The notes beneath the pieces were generated by a model. That model did no database searches and was not told the DNA's origin. It worked only from the letters and a program-made list of their open reading frames with translations. Position numbers and translations under genes: made by a program. 64,000 nucleotides of DNA, from the NCBI RefSeq assembly GCF_900143545.1, contig NZ_FREV01000006.1, positions 62,001-126,000 on the forward strand, written 5' to 3'. Of this stretch, positions 43,441 to 53,024 are shown piece by piece. Numbering within the stretch: position 1 is the first letter of the stretch; each line of letters opens with the position of its first letter. Source of the stretch: Loktanella sp. Alg231-35 (lineage in GTDB: Bacteria; Pseudomonadota; Alphaproteobacteria; Rhodobacterales; Rhodobacteraceae).

Positions 43441-43906
43441 TCCGCAACGCAATCTGTTCTGCCATGAACTTTGACTGACCGGCAGCTGTTACGCCCCCTA
43501 CTCCAACACGGCGCCCGACGCGCCACCAAAGCCCCGGCGCCCAAGCGCGGGGTTTTTTGCTTTTCAGCACCAGCGTGAACCCATTCGATGGCTTCAACGC
43601 AAATGCACCGCGTGCCACAGCCTCAATCTCAGAAATTTCAGCCAAGAGCGCGCCCGTGCTGTCCCGCACTTCTGTTTCAGTCAGCGTGATGACTTGTGTT
43701 GTGGCGCGCCGCAGCTTTTCAGCTAGCAAAAGCATTGCCACCCCAAAAACCAGCATGAACACCATCCAGTGCAATGCAGGCGGGCGGGCCAGCGTTGTGT
43801 AGATGACAAACGCTCCAAGCAAGAACAACACACCATAAGCAAACCAACGCCGCCCTTGCGAGGCCTGAACAGTGGCATAAATGCCGTCTTGGTCTGGTTG
43901 AAACAT
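43418..43906 (-). CDS. Hypothetical membrane protein with PH-like C-terminal part
   Basis: A 162-residue protein. Two transmembrane helices (FAYGVLFLLGAFVIYTTLA at about 22-40; MVFMLVFGVAMLLLAEKL) are followed by a cytosolic part with beta-strand pattern (VITLTETEVRDSTGALLAEI, then GFTLVLKSKKP). The layout recalls short membrane proteins with a bPH-like domain, but I do not recognise the family. It is convergent with and overlaps the TadE-like gene by 23 bases. Confidence 0.72.
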   Translation of the reverse strand: MFQPDQDGIYATVQASQGRRWFAYGVLFLLGAFVIYTTLARPPALHWMVFMLVFGVAMLLLAEKLRRATTQVITLTETEVRDSTGALLAEISEIEAVARGAFALKPSNGFTLVLKSKKPRAWAPGLWWRVGRRVGVGGVTAAGQSKFMAEQIALRIKDRKPG

Positions 43907-43956
43907 GGCTTGTCCTTCACGCTTTCTAACGGCTTAGCCGAAGCGCCTGGGAATGC

Positions 43957-44544
43957 CTAGGCCGCGACGGCCTTGCGCACCAAATCCCAATAGATCGCCT
44001 CTATCGTTGCGGTCTCTAGTCGCCCATCCGTGCGATACCAATGGGAGAGCCCTGTCAGCATGCCGATAAGGGCCATTGTCGTGACCCGTGTATCGGCCAT
44101 CTTAAAGACGCCAGCGGCCTCGCCAGCCCGTAGAATCTCTTCCAGGGCATCTTCATAACGATGCCGCATCGCCTCAATCTGGGCGAAGTTCTCGGGCGAT
44201 AGGTTGCGCAGCTCCATGTAAGCCACGAACACTTGATCAGCGCGGGGCAGATGAAAGTGGATATGAAAGCGCGTAAAGCCTTCGAGCCGTGCCAGCGGAT
44301 CACCAGATATGTCCGCCGTATCCCAAGCGGCTAGCAGATCGGTCATATGCGACCGCATCAATTCAAAAAGCAGGCTTTGCTTGTCGGGTGTATAATTATA
44401 AAGCGCGCCTGCCTGCACACCGACCTCTGCCGCGATCTGGCGCATTGAGACAGCGGCAAACCCGTGCTGGGCAATCAGTCGCAGCGCTGCCGCCTGTACC
44501 TTGGGGCCAGTGATGTCAGAATGAGAACCTTGTTTGCGCGCCAT
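43957..44544 (-). CDS. TetR/AcrR-family transcriptional regulator
   Basis: A 195-residue repressor. The N-terminal helix-turn-helix is LRLIAQHGFAAVSMRQIA followed by GVQAGALYNYTPDKQSLL. The C-terminal ligand domain is typical of TetR proteins. A perfect palindrome TGAAC-N4-GTTCA lies 14 bases before the ATG, in the promoter region shared with the divergent lipoprotein gene, and is probably its operator. The ligand is unknown; the neighbouring genes do not point to one pathway. Confidence 0.9.
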   Translation of the reverse strand: MARKQGSHSDITGPKVQAAALRLIAQHGFAAVSMRQIAAEVGVQAGALYNYTPDKQSLLFELMRSHMTDLLAAWDTADISGDPLARLEGFTRFHIHFHLPRADQVFVAYMELRNLSPENFAQIEAMRHRYEDALEEILRAGEAAGVFKMADTRVTTMALIGMLTGLSHWYRTDGRLETATIEAIYWDLVRKAVAA

Positions 44545-44558
44545 GAAAACCGTCTAAC

Positions 44559-44572
44559 TGAACAATCGTTCA
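44559..44572. promoter_or_regulatory. Palindromic operator candidate between tetR and the lipoprotein gene
   Basis: TGAACAATCGTTCA is a palindrome of TGAAC and GTTCA with a 4-base centre. It lies between the divergent TetR and lipoprotein genes, in a good place for self-control by the TetR protein. Confidence 0.55.
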
Positions 44573-44619
44573 ATTGCAAAGCCCGCAAATGCCATTGCCC
44601 CATGCCCGCGGCAAAGACT

Positions 44620-44862
44620 ATGGTGCGCGCTATGCGACTAACCGCCCTTCTTTCCCTCGCACTTGGTGCCTGTACAACCTTTCCCGCGCTCGACGGCACC
44701 ATCAGCGATGCCGCTCGGCAAGCGCCCTACCCCGATCTGACGGCGGTGCCCTTGGCCCCTGCTGCCACGGGTGCGGAGGAAGATGTGTTGTCCGGTCGCA
44801 TCGCAGCGCTTGAGGCCCGCGCCGCCCGTATCCGCCAGATTGACATCGGCGCGTTGCAGTAG
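44620..44862 (+). CDS. Small lipoprotein
   Basis: About 80 residues. A short signal peptide ends in the lipobox LGAC with the lipidated Cys at about residue 18 (start ATG 44620; ATG 44632 would leave a very short signal). The mature part has an acidic/Ala-rich coil, GAEEDVLSGRIAALEARAA. I do not recognise the family. It is divergent from the TetR gene and only 55 bases before hom. Confidence 0.68.
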   Translation: MVRAMRLTALLSLALGACTTFPALDGTISDAARQAPYPDLTAVPLAPAATGAEEDVLSGRIAALEARAARIRQIDIGALQ

Positions 44863-44917
44863 CCTTGTCTATTCGCTAGACGAAGGCCAAGACATTGCAA
44901 CGATGGAACCCTGCCGC

Positions 44918-46204
44918 ATGACTACACCACTACGCCTTGGAATCGCCGGTCTGGGCACGGTTGGGGTCGGCATTGTGCGGATCGTACAGAAACATGCAGC
45001 CCTGCTGGAACAGCGTGCAGGCAGGCCTGTGGTTATCAGCGCAGTCTCTGCCCGTTCCAAGACCAAGAACCGCGATGTGGACCTGTCAGCGTATGATTGG
45101 GAAGATGATCCGGTTGCATTGGCCAAACGCGCCGATGTGGATGTGTTCATCGAGGTCATGGGCGGCCACGAAGGCCCAGCCAAACACGCAACAGAAGCAG
45201 CCATTGCATCGGGCAAGGACGTGGTCAGCGCCAACAAGGCTTTGCTCGCGATCCATGGCCAGACACTGGCAGAAGCCGCCGAAGACGCAGGCCAAGTCAT
45301 TCGTTTTGAGGCCGCCGTTGCCGGTGGCATTCCGGTTGTGAAATCCTTGACCGAAGGTCTGGCGGGCAATGAAATCAACCGCGTAATGGGCGTGATGAAT
45401 GGCAGCTGCAACTACATCCTAACGCGGATGGAAGACGCCGGGCTTAGCTATGAGGCCGTATTTGATGAGGCTAACCAGCTTGGCTTTCTTGAAGCTGATC
45501 CAGAGCTGGATGTGGGCGGCATTGATGCAGGCCACAAATTGGCGCTTTTGTCCGCCATCGCCTTTGGCACGCAGGTGGATTTCGACGCGGTAGAGCTGGA
45601 AGGCATCGGATCGGTGACAATCGACGATATCCGGCAAGCCGCCGATATGGGTTACAAGATCAAGCTGCTGGGCGTGGCTCAGATGACAGGGCGTGGGCTG
45701 GAACAGCGCATGTCGCCCTGCTTGGTGCCTGACACCTCGCCTTTGGGGCAACTTGCTGGCGGCACCAACATGGTTGTGCTTGAAGGCGATGCTGTCAGCC
45801 AGATCGTGCTGCGCGGCCCCGGCGCGGGTGAAGGCCCGACCGCCAGTGCGGCGATGGGGGATGTCATGGACATCGCCCGTGGCGTGCGCATGTCGACCTT
45901 TGGGCAACCTGCCAAAACGCTGCGCAAGGCGCGCGCCGCACGTGCGGCCGTGCCCGCACCTTACTATCTGCGCATGCAGCTTCTGGACAAACCCGGCGCC
46001 TTGGCCAAAGTGGCCCATGCATTGGGCGAGGCCGGTATCTCAATCGACCGGATGCGACAGTATGACCATCAAGACACCACCGCGCCCGTGCTGATCGTGA
46101 CCCACAAAACCACCCGCACCGCATTGGAAGAGGCCTTGGTTGATTTCAAGCAAACCGGTGTCGTCCATGGTGACCCAGTCGCTATCAGGATCGAAGCAGT
46201 CTGA
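44918..46204 (+). CDS. hom: Homoserine dehydrogenase
   Basis: A 428-residue enzyme reducing aspartate semialdehyde to homoserine for threonine and methionine synthesis. The NAD(P)-binding fold is LGIAGLGTVGVGIVRI. The conserved VSANKALLA and NGSCNYILTRM mark the catalytic part, and a C-terminal ACT domain (about 347-428) begins YYLRMQLLDKPGALAK. I used ATG 44918, which fits the family N-terminus; the frame runs upstream through the lipoprotein gene. glpX follows 87 bases on. Confidence 0.95.
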   Translation: MTTPLRLGIAGLGTVGVGIVRIVQKHAALLEQRAGRPVVISAVSARSKTKNRDVDLSAYDWEDDPVALAKRADVDVFIEVMGGHEGPAKHATEAAIASGKDVVSANKALLAIHGQTLAEAAEDAGQVIRFEAAVAGGIPVVKSLTEGLAGNEINRVMGVMNGSCNYILTRMEDAGLSYEAVFDEANQLGFLEADPELDVGGIDAGHKLALLSAIAFGTQVDFDAVELEGIGSVTIDDIRQAADMGYKIKLLGVAQMTGRGLEQRMSPCLVPDTSPLGQLAGGTNMVVLEGDAVSQIVLRGPGAGEGPTASAAMGDVMDIARGVRMSTFGQPAKTLRKARAARAAVPAPYYLRMQLLDKPGALAKVAHALGEAGISIDRMRQYDHQDTTAPVLIVTHKTTRTALEEALVDFKQTGVVHGDPVAIRIEAV

Positions 46205-46291
46205 AGCAAACCACAGCAGGTTTAGCGCAAACAGTCTTGTGGCCCGTGGCGCGACAGGCTTTAGGAAGATAAGCCATAAAGGACGCCAACC

Positions 46292-47257
46292 ATGCCCGAA
46301 GCACTTGATTTCAACGACCGTAGCCTCTCGCTCGACCTCGCACGCGTCTCGGAAGCCGCCGCGATTGCATGCACCCCGCTGATCGGGCGCGGTGATGAAA
46401 AGGCAGCGGATCAGGCCGCGGTCGATGCGATGCGCACCCAGCTCAACCGTCTGGATATCGCCGGCGTCGTCGTGATCGGTGAAGGTGAGCGTGACGAAGC
46501 GCCAATGCTTTTTATCGGCGAAGAGGTTGGCACGGGCTCAGGCCCCGGCGTGGATATCGCGCTGGACCCGCTGGAAGGCACCACGCTGACCGCCAAAGAC
46601 ATGCCCAACGCATTGGCCGTCATCGCAATGGGGCCGCGCGGCTCCATGCTGCACGCGCCTGACGTCTATATGGACAAGCTGGCCATTGGTCCGGGCTTCC
46701 GCACCGGCGTTGTGACCCTTGATATGTCTCCGTCCGAGCGCGTGTCTGCATTGGCCGCCGCAAAGGGCTGTTCAACCAATGACATCACCGTTTGCGTGCT
46801 AGAACGTCCGCGCCACGAGGACATGATCGCAGAGCTGCGCAACACAGGTGCTGCGATCCGCCTGATCACTGACGGCGACGTCGCCGGTGTGATGCATTGC
46901 GCCGAGCCGGAACTGACAGGCATCGATATGTATATGGGGTCTGGCGGCGCGCCTGAGGGTGTGCTGGCCGCAGCAGCGCTCAAATGCATGGGCGGGCAGA
47001 TCTTTGGCCGTCTGATGTTCCGCAATGATGATGAACGTGGGCGCGCAAAGAAGGCCGGGATCACCAATTTTGACCGCGTCTATACCCGCGATGACATGGT
47101 CACCGGCGATGTAATTTTTGCAGCGACCGGGGTCACCGATGGTTCACTGGTGCCGGGGATCAAACGCGAGGTTGGGTTTGTGACCGCCGAGACGATCCTG
47201 ATGCGCTCCAAGACGGGATCGGTGCGCCGGATGATCTATCGCAACCCTCTGAGCTAA
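46292..47257 (+). CDS. glpX: Class II fructose-1,6-bisphosphatase
   Basis: A 321-residue GlpX-type phosphatase of gluconeogenesis. Visible markers are the metal-binding DPLEGTTLTAKDMPNALAV, the GEGERDEAPML loop near the N-terminus and SGGAPEGVLAAAAL. It is placed between hom and recJ as commonly seen in roseobacters. A terminator hairpin follows. Confidence 0.95.
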   Translation: MPEALDFNDRSLSLDLARVSEAAAIACTPLIGRGDEKAADQAAVDAMRTQLNRLDIAGVVVIGEGERDEAPMLFIGEEVGTGSGPGVDIALDPLEGTTLTAKDMPNALAVIAMGPRGSMLHAPDVYMDKLAIGPGFRTGVVTLDMSPSERVSALAAAKGCSTNDITVCVLERPRHEDMIAELRNTGAAIRLITDGDVAGVMHCAEPELTGIDMYMGSGGAPEGVLAAAALKCMGGQIFGRLMFRNDDERGRAKKAGITNFDRVYTRDDMVTGDVIFAATGVTDGSLVPGIKREVGFVTAETILMRSKTGSVRRMIYRNPLS

Positions 47258-47280
47258 AGAAGACCGGCATTGTATGAATC

Positions 47281-47306
47281 GGGCGTGGCGCAGGCCGCGC
47301 CCTTTC
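47281..47306 (+). terminator. Hairpin terminator between glpX and recJ
   Basis: GGGCGTGGC (47281-47289) pairs with GCCGCGCCC (47294-47302) around a 4-base loop with one G-T pair, then TTTCT. It lies 23 bases past the glpX stop. Confidence 0.65.
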
Positions 47307-47322
47307 TATATTGTGCCGGCTT

Positions 47323-49083
47323 ATGACGAACACACCAGATCATGCGTTTTTAGAGGTTGAAACCTCTGCCACGGGCCGCCGTTGGATCGGCCCAACGGTG
47401 GAAGAAGACCGCCTTGCCGAGGCCCTCGCACAGGATACCGGCCTGCCTGCCCCGCTATGCCGCGTTCTGGCCAAGCGTGATATTACTGCTGCGAATGTGG
47501 ACGGTTTTCTGGCACCTACACTGCGCGATTTGCTGCCCGATCCACAGGGGCTGCGGGATATGGACAAGGCGACCGGGCGTTTCCTGCAAGCCGTCGCCGC
47601 TAAAGAGCGGATTGCAATCTTTGCCGACTATGATGTTGACGGGGGCACCTCTGCCGCGCTCCTGATCTGCTGGTTGCGCGATATGGGGTTGCGCGCGACG
47701 CTTTATGTGCCGGACCGCATCGACGAAGGCTATGGGCCGAATGATGCCGCTATGGCAGCACTCGCCAAGGACCATGACCTGATTATCTGCGTGGATTGCG
47801 GCACACTTTCGCATGGGCCGATTGCGGCGGCAAAGGGCGCTGACGTCATTGTTCTTGATCACCACCTCGGCGGTGAAACCCTGCCGGATGCGCTGGCCGT
47901 GGTGAACCCGAACAGGCAGGACGAAAGCGGCGCGCTGGCGCATCTTTGTGCCGCGGCTGTGGTGTTTTTGATGCTGGTTGATGCCAACCGAAAACTGCGC
48001 GAGGCAGGCCAGAAAGGGCCGGACCTGATGGCGATGGTTGATCTGGTTGGTCTGGCAACAGTGGCGGATGTGGCCCCGCTTGTGGGCGTGAACCGCGCCT
48101 TTGTGCGGCAAGGACTGACGGTCATGGCACGGCGCAACCGCATTGGTTTGACGGCATTGGCGGATGTGGCGGGGCTGGATCAGGCCCCGACCAGCTATCA
48201 TCTGGGCTTCATGCTGGGGCCGCGGGTGAATGCCGGCGGGCGGATCGGCAAGGCGGATCTGGGCGCGCGGCTGTTGTCGACCGATGATCCGAATGAGGCA
48301 ACGGCACTGGCCGAGCGGCTCGACACCCTTAACACCGACCGCCGCGAGGTCGAGGCAAAGGTACGTGACCTTGCCCTTGAGCAAGCCACAGAACGCGGGC
48401 TGGACGGACCGCTGGTTTGGGCCGCTGGCGAGGGCTGGCACCCGGGCGTGGTGGGCATCGTCGCCTCGCGGCTAAAAGAGGCCACCAACCGCCCTGCGAT
48501 TGTGATCGGACTGGACGGCGACGAAGGCAAAGGCTCTGGTCGGTCGGTAAGCGGTATTGATCTGGGGGCCGCGATCCAGCGGATGGCTCATGATGGGCTA
48601 TTGATCAAAGGTGGTGGGCACAAGATGGCCGCAGGTCTGACGGTACCGCGCGACAAACTGGACGCAGCCATGGCGCGTCTGGGTGAATTATTGGCCAAAC
48701 AGGGGGCAGCAGATATCGGGCCTGCCGACCTCAAGATCAGCGGCATCCTGATGCCCGGCGCGGCCACGGTTGAGCTGATCAACCAGATAGAAGACGCAGG
48801 CCCCTTTGGCGCTGGCGCCCCTGCCCCGCGCTTTGCCTTCCCCGATTGTCAGATACACTTTGCCAAACAGGTTGGCGCGAACCACCTCAAGATCAGTTTT
48901 GGCGATGGTCTGGGCGGGCGAATCGAAGGGATCAGCTTTGGCGCGATGGACGGGCCACTTGGGCCTATGCTGCTGGGTCACAACGGGGCGCGGTTCCATC
49001 TGGCAGGCCGGTTGGAAATCAACACATGGCAAGGGCGACAGTCGGTGCAGTTGCGGCTCGAAGATGCCGCCCCGGCCCACTAA
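47323..49083 (+). CDS. recJ: Single-stranded-DNA-specific exonuclease RecJ
   Basis: A 586-residue DHH-family 5'-3' exonuclease for recombination and mismatch repair. Metal sites: ADYDVDGGTSA, VDCGT and VLDHHLGGE (the DHH motif). The DHHA1 part has GGGHKMAAGL, and the OB-fold follows to the end. ATG 47323 opens the normal N-terminus. tRNA-Glu lies 75 bases beyond the stop. Confidence 0.95.
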   Translation: MTNTPDHAFLEVETSATGRRWIGPTVEEDRLAEALAQDTGLPAPLCRVLAKRDITAANVDGFLAPTLRDLLPDPQGLRDMDKATGRFLQAVAAKERIAIFADYDVDGGTSAALLICWLRDMGLRATLYVPDRIDEGYGPNDAAMAALAKDHDLIICVDCGTLSHGPIAAAKGADVIVLDHHLGGETLPDALAVVNPNRQDESGALAHLCAAAVVFLMLVDANRKLREAGQKGPDLMAMVDLVGLATVADVAPLVGVNRAFVRQGLTVMARRNRIGLTALADVAGLDQAPTSYHLGFMLGPRVNAGGRIGKADLGARLLSTDDPNEATALAERLDTLNTDRREVEAKVRDLALEQATERGLDGPLVWAAGEGWHPGVVGIVASRLKEATNRPAIVIGLDGDEGKGSGRSVSGIDLGAAIQRMAHDGLLIKGGGHKMAAGLTVPRDKLDAAMARLGELLAKQGAADIGPADLKISGILMPGAATVELINQIEDAGPFGAGAPAPRFAFPDCQIHFAKQVGANHLKISFGDGLGGRIEGISFGAMDGPLGPMLLGHNGARFHLAGRLEINTWQGRQSVQLRLEDAAPAH

Positions 49084-49158
49084 ATCGTCGTAGAAAAAAG
49101 CCACAAAAAACCTCTTGCGCGCCCGGCACAGTTTCCCTAAAAGCGGCGCACCAACTGC

Positions 49159-49233
49159 GGTCCCTTCGTCTATCGGTTAGGACGCCAGGTTTTCAACCTG
49201 GAAAGAGGGGTTCGATTCCCCTAGGGACTGCCA
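49159..49233 (+). tRNA. tRNA-Glu (TTC anticodon)
   Basis: Full cloverleaf: acceptor GGTCCCT/AGGGACT, anticodon stem CCAGG/CCTGG with loop TTTTCAA giving anticodon TTC, T-arm with GGTTCGATTCC, discriminator G, encoded CCA. There is no sign of an integrated element next to it. Confidence 0.95.
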
Positions 49234-49382
49234 TTGGTGACCTTCCCCAAAATTGAACGATACGTCCTGTTCTTTGGATATGGTGTTGGCTCTCTTCCCA
49301 AGCTGGGAAACTCTCCTGTATCAATATCGGCAAGTGTTGACCTCAGGCATCCGCCAAATCATCCAAGACAAAGGGCCACATC

Positions 49383-49763
49383 ATGAGTGCATTCGACGAA
49401 GACCTGTTCCTGAAAGGGCTGGAGCAACGCAAGGCAACGCTCGGCGCGGAATATGTGGAAAAGAACCTTGCCGCCTCTGACGAATTCACCCGGCCATTTC
49501 AGGAAGCCATGACCGCGTGGTGCTGGGGCTTTGGCTGGGGGGACGATGTCATCGATGCCAAGACACGCTCGATGATGAACCTGTCCATGATCGGCGCATT
49601 GGGCAAAATGCACGAATGGGAAATCCATTGCCGCGGGGCCATCACCAACGGTGTTTCAACCGAGGAAATCCGTGCCATCATCCACGTGATCGGCATCTAC
49701 TGCGGTGTCCCGCAGGCACTGGAGTGTTTCCGGGTTGCCCGCAGGGTGATTGAAGAAAAGTAG
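49383..49763 (+). CDS. Carboxymuconolactone decarboxylase-family protein
   Basis: A 126-residue CMD-family protein, most like 4-carboxymuconolactone decarboxylase/PcaC. The core is FGWGDDVIDAKTRSMMNLSM followed by a conserved His-rich EWEIHCRGAITNGVSTEEI. No protocatechuate pathway gene is nearby, so the substrate is not certain, and an alkylhydroperoxidase-like role cannot be excluded. It is a single gene, convergent with gcvP. Confidence 0.88.
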   Translation: MSAFDEDLFLKGLEQRKATLGAEYVEKNLAASDEFTRPFQEAMTAWCWGFGWGDDVIDAKTRSMMNLSMIGALGKMHEWEIHCRGAITNGVSTEEIRAIIHVIGIYCGVPQALECFRVARRVIEEK

Positions 49764-49795
49764 GCGCCGCATCGGGCGTCTACCTATCTGTCTGC

Positions 49796-52639
49796 CTACT
49801 CAGCCGCCTCGGCGTAGTCTACCATCGGCGGGCAGGTGCATGTCAGGTTGCGGTCGCCCCAGACATTGTCCACGCGATTGACCGGCGGCCAATATTTGTC
49901 CACGCGGAATGCGCCAGCTGGGAAACACCCCGTTTCGCGGCTATAGGGCCGATCCCAGTCCTTTACGAGGTCTTCCATCGTGTGTGGCGCGTTCTTGAGC
50001 GGGTTGTTCTCAGGGTCCATCGCGCCATTTTCAATCGCGCGAATCTCTTCGCGGATCCCCAGCATCGCGTCACAGAAACGATCCAGCTCTGCTTTGGTCT
50101 CAGACTCTGTTGGTTCAACCATCAACGTGCCAGAGACAGGCCAGGACATTGTTGGCGCGTGAAACCCGCAGTCTGACAAACGCTTGGCGATATCATCAAC
50201 CGTCACATGTGCACTGTCGGCAAAGGGCCGCGTGTCGATGATGCATTCATGCGCCACCTTGCCAGTTGGCCCTTTATAGAGCACGTCAAACGCCCCTTCG
50301 AGCCGCTTGGCGATGTAGTTGGCATTCAAGATCGCAACTCGCGTTGCCTGTGTCAGTCCCTCACCGCCCATCATCAGGCAATAGGCCCAAGAGATTGGCA
50401 GCAGTGAAGGCGAACCAAATGGCGCGCCGCTCACGGCACCGTCGCCTTCGTTGGGGTCGCCGGGCAGATGCGTGATCAGGTGATCTTTGACACCAATTGG
50501 CCCCATGCCGGGTCCTCCACCACCATGCGGAATGCAGAAGGTTTTGTGCAGGTTAAGGTGGCTGACGTCACCGCCAAGATCGCCGGGGCGGCTAAGCCCG
50601 ACCATCGCGTTCATGTTGGCGCCGTCAATATAGACCTGCCCGCCTGCGTCATGGGTAATCTTGCAGACGTCAATCACGGTTTCCTCGAACACGCCGTGGG
50701 TTGATGGATAGGTGATCATGCAGGCGGCAAGGTTGTCGCCATGCTCGGCCACTTTGGCCTTAAAATCCGCCACGTCGATATCGCCGTTATCGGCTGATTT
50801 CACAGGGACAACTTTCCAGCCCACCATCTGGGCAGAGGCAGGGTTTGTGCCATGCGCGCTCATCGGGATAAGGCAGATGTTGCGATGCCCGCCGCCACTG
50901 GCGCGGTGGTAGCTTGCGATGGTCAAAAGCCCCGCATATTCACCCTGCGCACCGGAATTTGGCTGCATCGAGATCGCGTCATACCCGGTGATATCGCAAA
51001 GCTTAGCTGAGAGATCATCAATCATCTCGGTATAGCCTGCCGCCTGATCACGTGGGCAATATGGATGCAGAAGCGAGAACTCGCGCCAACTGACTGGCAT
51101 CATCTCGGCCGCAGCGTTCAGCTTCATCGTGCAGGATCCAAGCGGGATCATGGCGCGGTCAAGGGCCAGATCACGGTCTGCAAGGCGGCGCATATAGCGC
51201 ATCATTTCAGTCTCGGCCCGGTTCATGTGGAACACCGGGTGGGTCAGGTATTCGCTGGTGCGGATCAGCTTGTCTGGAATGTTGTAGTGTGGGGTATAAT
51301 CCTTGTCCTCGCGCACGATCCCAAAGGCCCGCCAGACCCGTTCAATTGTCGCCGGACGGGTGCGTTCATCCAGCGTGATGCCGACCTTGGTCTTGCCGAC
51401 AATCCGCAGGTTGATACCTTCTTCCAGCGCCGACTTGACCACCGCCGCTTGCAGTGGTCCGACATCCACGGTGACCGTGTCAAAGAAGGTCGCAGGGCGC
51501 ACATCAAAGCCGCCTTGCTTGAGCCCTTCAACCAAACGCGCCGTCTTGCGATGAATGCGTTGCGCGATGGCCTTGAGGCCGTCAGGCCCGTGGAACACAC
51601 CATAAAAGCCCGCCATCACAGCCAGCAGTGCTTGCGCGGTGCAGACGTTCGAAGTGGCTTTTTCGCGACGAATATGCTGCTCGCGGGTTTGCAGGGACAG
51701 GCGGTAGGCACGGTTGCCGTGGCTATCGATGGAAACACCCACAATGCGACCCGGCATGTTGCGGGCGTAATTGGCCTTGGTCGCCATATAGGCGGCGTGT
51801 GGTCCGCCATAGCCGATGGGCACGCCAAAACGCTGGGTGGTGCCAACGGCAATATCAGCCCCCATCGCACCGGGTTCTTTCAGCAATGTCAGCGAAAGCG
51901 GATCAGCCGAGATGACGCCAATCGCTTTGGTGTCGTGCAGTTTCGCAATCTCAGGCGTGAAATCCCGCAAATGACCATAGGTGCCGGGGTATTGGAAGAT
52001 GGCGCCAAAGACGGCTTCGGCGTCCAGATCGTCGGGATTGCCAATGGTGATCTCAATGCCCAGCGGTTCAGCGCGGGTTTTCATGACGGCAATGTTCTGC
52101 GGGTGGCAGTTCTCGTCGATGAAAAAGCCCTTGGCTTTTGATTTGCTCACACGTTGGGCCATGGTCATGGCTTCAGCGCAGGCGGTCGCCTCGTCCAGCA
52201 GCGACGCATTGGCAATTTCCAGGCCTGTCAGATCAGAAACCATCGTCTGGAAGTTCAAAAGCGCCTCAAGCCGCCCTTGGCTGATCTCTGGTTGGTAAGG
52301 CGTATAGGCGGTGTACCATGCAGGGTTTTCAAGGATGTTGCGCTGGATCACAGGCGGCGTCACCGTCCCGTGGTACCCCTGCCCGATCAGTGAGGTCAGC
52401 ACCTTGTTCTTGGAGGCTGTGACACGCATGTGGTGCAAAAGCTCGCGTTCTGACTTGGCCTTGCCAAAGTCGAGCGGCTCTTTCTGGCGAATATTCGCGG
52501 GCAGCGTGTCGTCAATCAGCGCGTCGAGATCTTTCTCGCCCACCACTTTGAGCATTTCTGTCATTTCTGCCGGGGACGGGCCAATGTGGCGACGGTTGGC
52601 AAAGTCATAAGGCAGGTAGTCGGTGGGCGTGAAAGTCAT
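49796..52639 (-). CDS. gcvP: Glycine dehydrogenase (aminomethyl-transferring), P protein
   Basis: A 947-residue P protein of the glycine cleavage system. It decarboxylates glycine with PLP and passes the aminomethyl to the lipoyl group of GcvH. The two halves are homologous; the PLP lysine is in [17 protein letters not shown] in the second half. The start [13 protein letters not shown] is usual. It is last in the gcvT-gcvH-gcvP operon, 11 bases after gcvH, under the glycine riboswitch. Confidence 0.97.
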   Translation of the reverse strand: MTFTPTDYLPYDFANRRHIGPSPAEMTEMLKVVGEKDLDALIDDTLPANIRQKEPLDFGKAKSERELLHHMRVTASKNKVLTSLIGQGYHGTVTPPVIQRNILENPAWYTAYTPYQPEISQGRLEALLNFQTMVSDLTGLEIANASLLDEATACAEAMTMAQRVSKSKAKGFFIDENCHPQNIAVMKTRAEPLGIEITIGNPDDLDAEAVFGAIFQYPGTYGHLRDFTPEIAKLHDTKAIGVISADPLSLTLLKEPGAMGADIAVGTTQRFGVPIGYGGPHAAYMATKANYARNMPGRIVGVSIDSHGNRAYRLSLQTREQHIRREKATSNVCTAQALLAVMAGFYGVFHGPDGLKAIAQRIHRKTARLVEGLKQGGFDVRPATFFDTVTVDVGPLQAAVVKSALEEGINLRIVGKTKVGITLDERTRPATIERVWRAFGIVREDKDYTPHYNIPDKLIRTSEYLTHPVFHMNRAETEMMRYMRRLADRDLALDRAMIPLGSCTMKLNAAAEMMPVSWREFSLLHPYCPRDQAAGYTEMIDDLSAKLCDITGYDAISMQPNSGAQGEYAGLLTIASYHRASGGGHRNICLIPMSAHGTNPASAQMVGWKVVPVKSADNGDIDVADFKAKVAEHGDNLAACMITYPSTHGVFEETVIDVCKITHDAGGQVYIDGANMNAMVGLSRPGDLGGDVSHLNLHKTFCIPHGGGGPGMGPIGVKDHLITHLPGDPNEGDGAVSGAPFGSPSLLPISWAYCLMMGGEGLTQATRVAILNANYIAKRLEGAFDVLYKGPTGKVAHECIIDTRPFADSAHVTVDDIAKRLSDCGFHAPTMSWPVSGTLMVEPTESETKAELDRFCDAMLGIREEIRAIENGAMDPENNPLKNAPHTMEDLVKDWDRPYSRETGCFPAGAFRVDKYWPPVNRVDNVWGDRNLTCTCPPMVDYAEAAE

Positions 52640-52650
52640 CTGATCAATCC

Positions 52651-53010
52651 TTAGCCAATCATCTTATTGTAAGCCGCTTCGTCCATCATATCGTCAAGCT
52701 GTGACGGATCAGACGCCCGGATCTTGAAGAACCAGCCTTCGCCAATGGCATCGCTGTTGGCAAGGCTTGGGTCGTCGGCAAGGGCGGTGTTCACTTCGGT
52801 AATCTCGCCATCAATCGGGGCCAGAATATCCGATGCGGCCTTGACGCTTTCGATCACGACAATTTCGTCATCCTTGGCCACGGTGTCGCCAACATCTGGC
52901 AATTCCACGAAGACAAGATCGCCCAGTTGCGATGTCGCATGCTCGGTGATGCCCACAACATAGACGTCACCATCGGCGCGCAGCCATTCGTGTTCTTCGG
53001 TATATTTCAT
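52651..53010 (-). CDS. gcvH: Glycine cleavage system H protein
   Basis: A 119-residue lipoyl carrier of the glycine cleavage system. The lipoylated lysine is K57 in [10 protein letters not shown]. It shuttles the aminomethyl group between the P and T proteins. It is 14 bases after gcvT, in the same operon. Confidence 0.97.
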   Translation of the reverse strand: MKYTEEHEWLRADGDVYVVGITEHATSQLGDLVFVELPDVGDTVAKDDEIVVIESVKAASDILAPIDGEITEVNTALADDPSLANSDAIGEGWFFKIRASDPSQLDDMMDEAAYNKMIG

Positions 53011-53024
53011 GTGATTTCTCCCTG

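Noticed and set aside
47455..48441. Open frame of 328 codons antisense to recJ
   Set aside because: Antisense to conserved DHH exonuclease motifs, with basic and Cys/His-rich composition unlike a real protein.
49159..49382. tRNA-Glu 3' end as an integration site
   Set aside because: No integrase, no repeated tRNA end and no change in gene type follow; the next genes are core metabolism.
49253..49480. Short frame between tRNA-Glu and the CMD gene
   Set aside because: It overlaps the CMD-family start in another frame, has no ribosome site and no resemblance to a protein.
49760..49783. Hairpin between the CMD gene and gcvP
   Set aside because: The stem is short with a G-T pair and has no T run on either side, so a terminator call is not justified.
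51065..52141. Open frame of 358 codons antisense to gcvP
   Set aside because: Antisense to a highly conserved gene and not protein-like.
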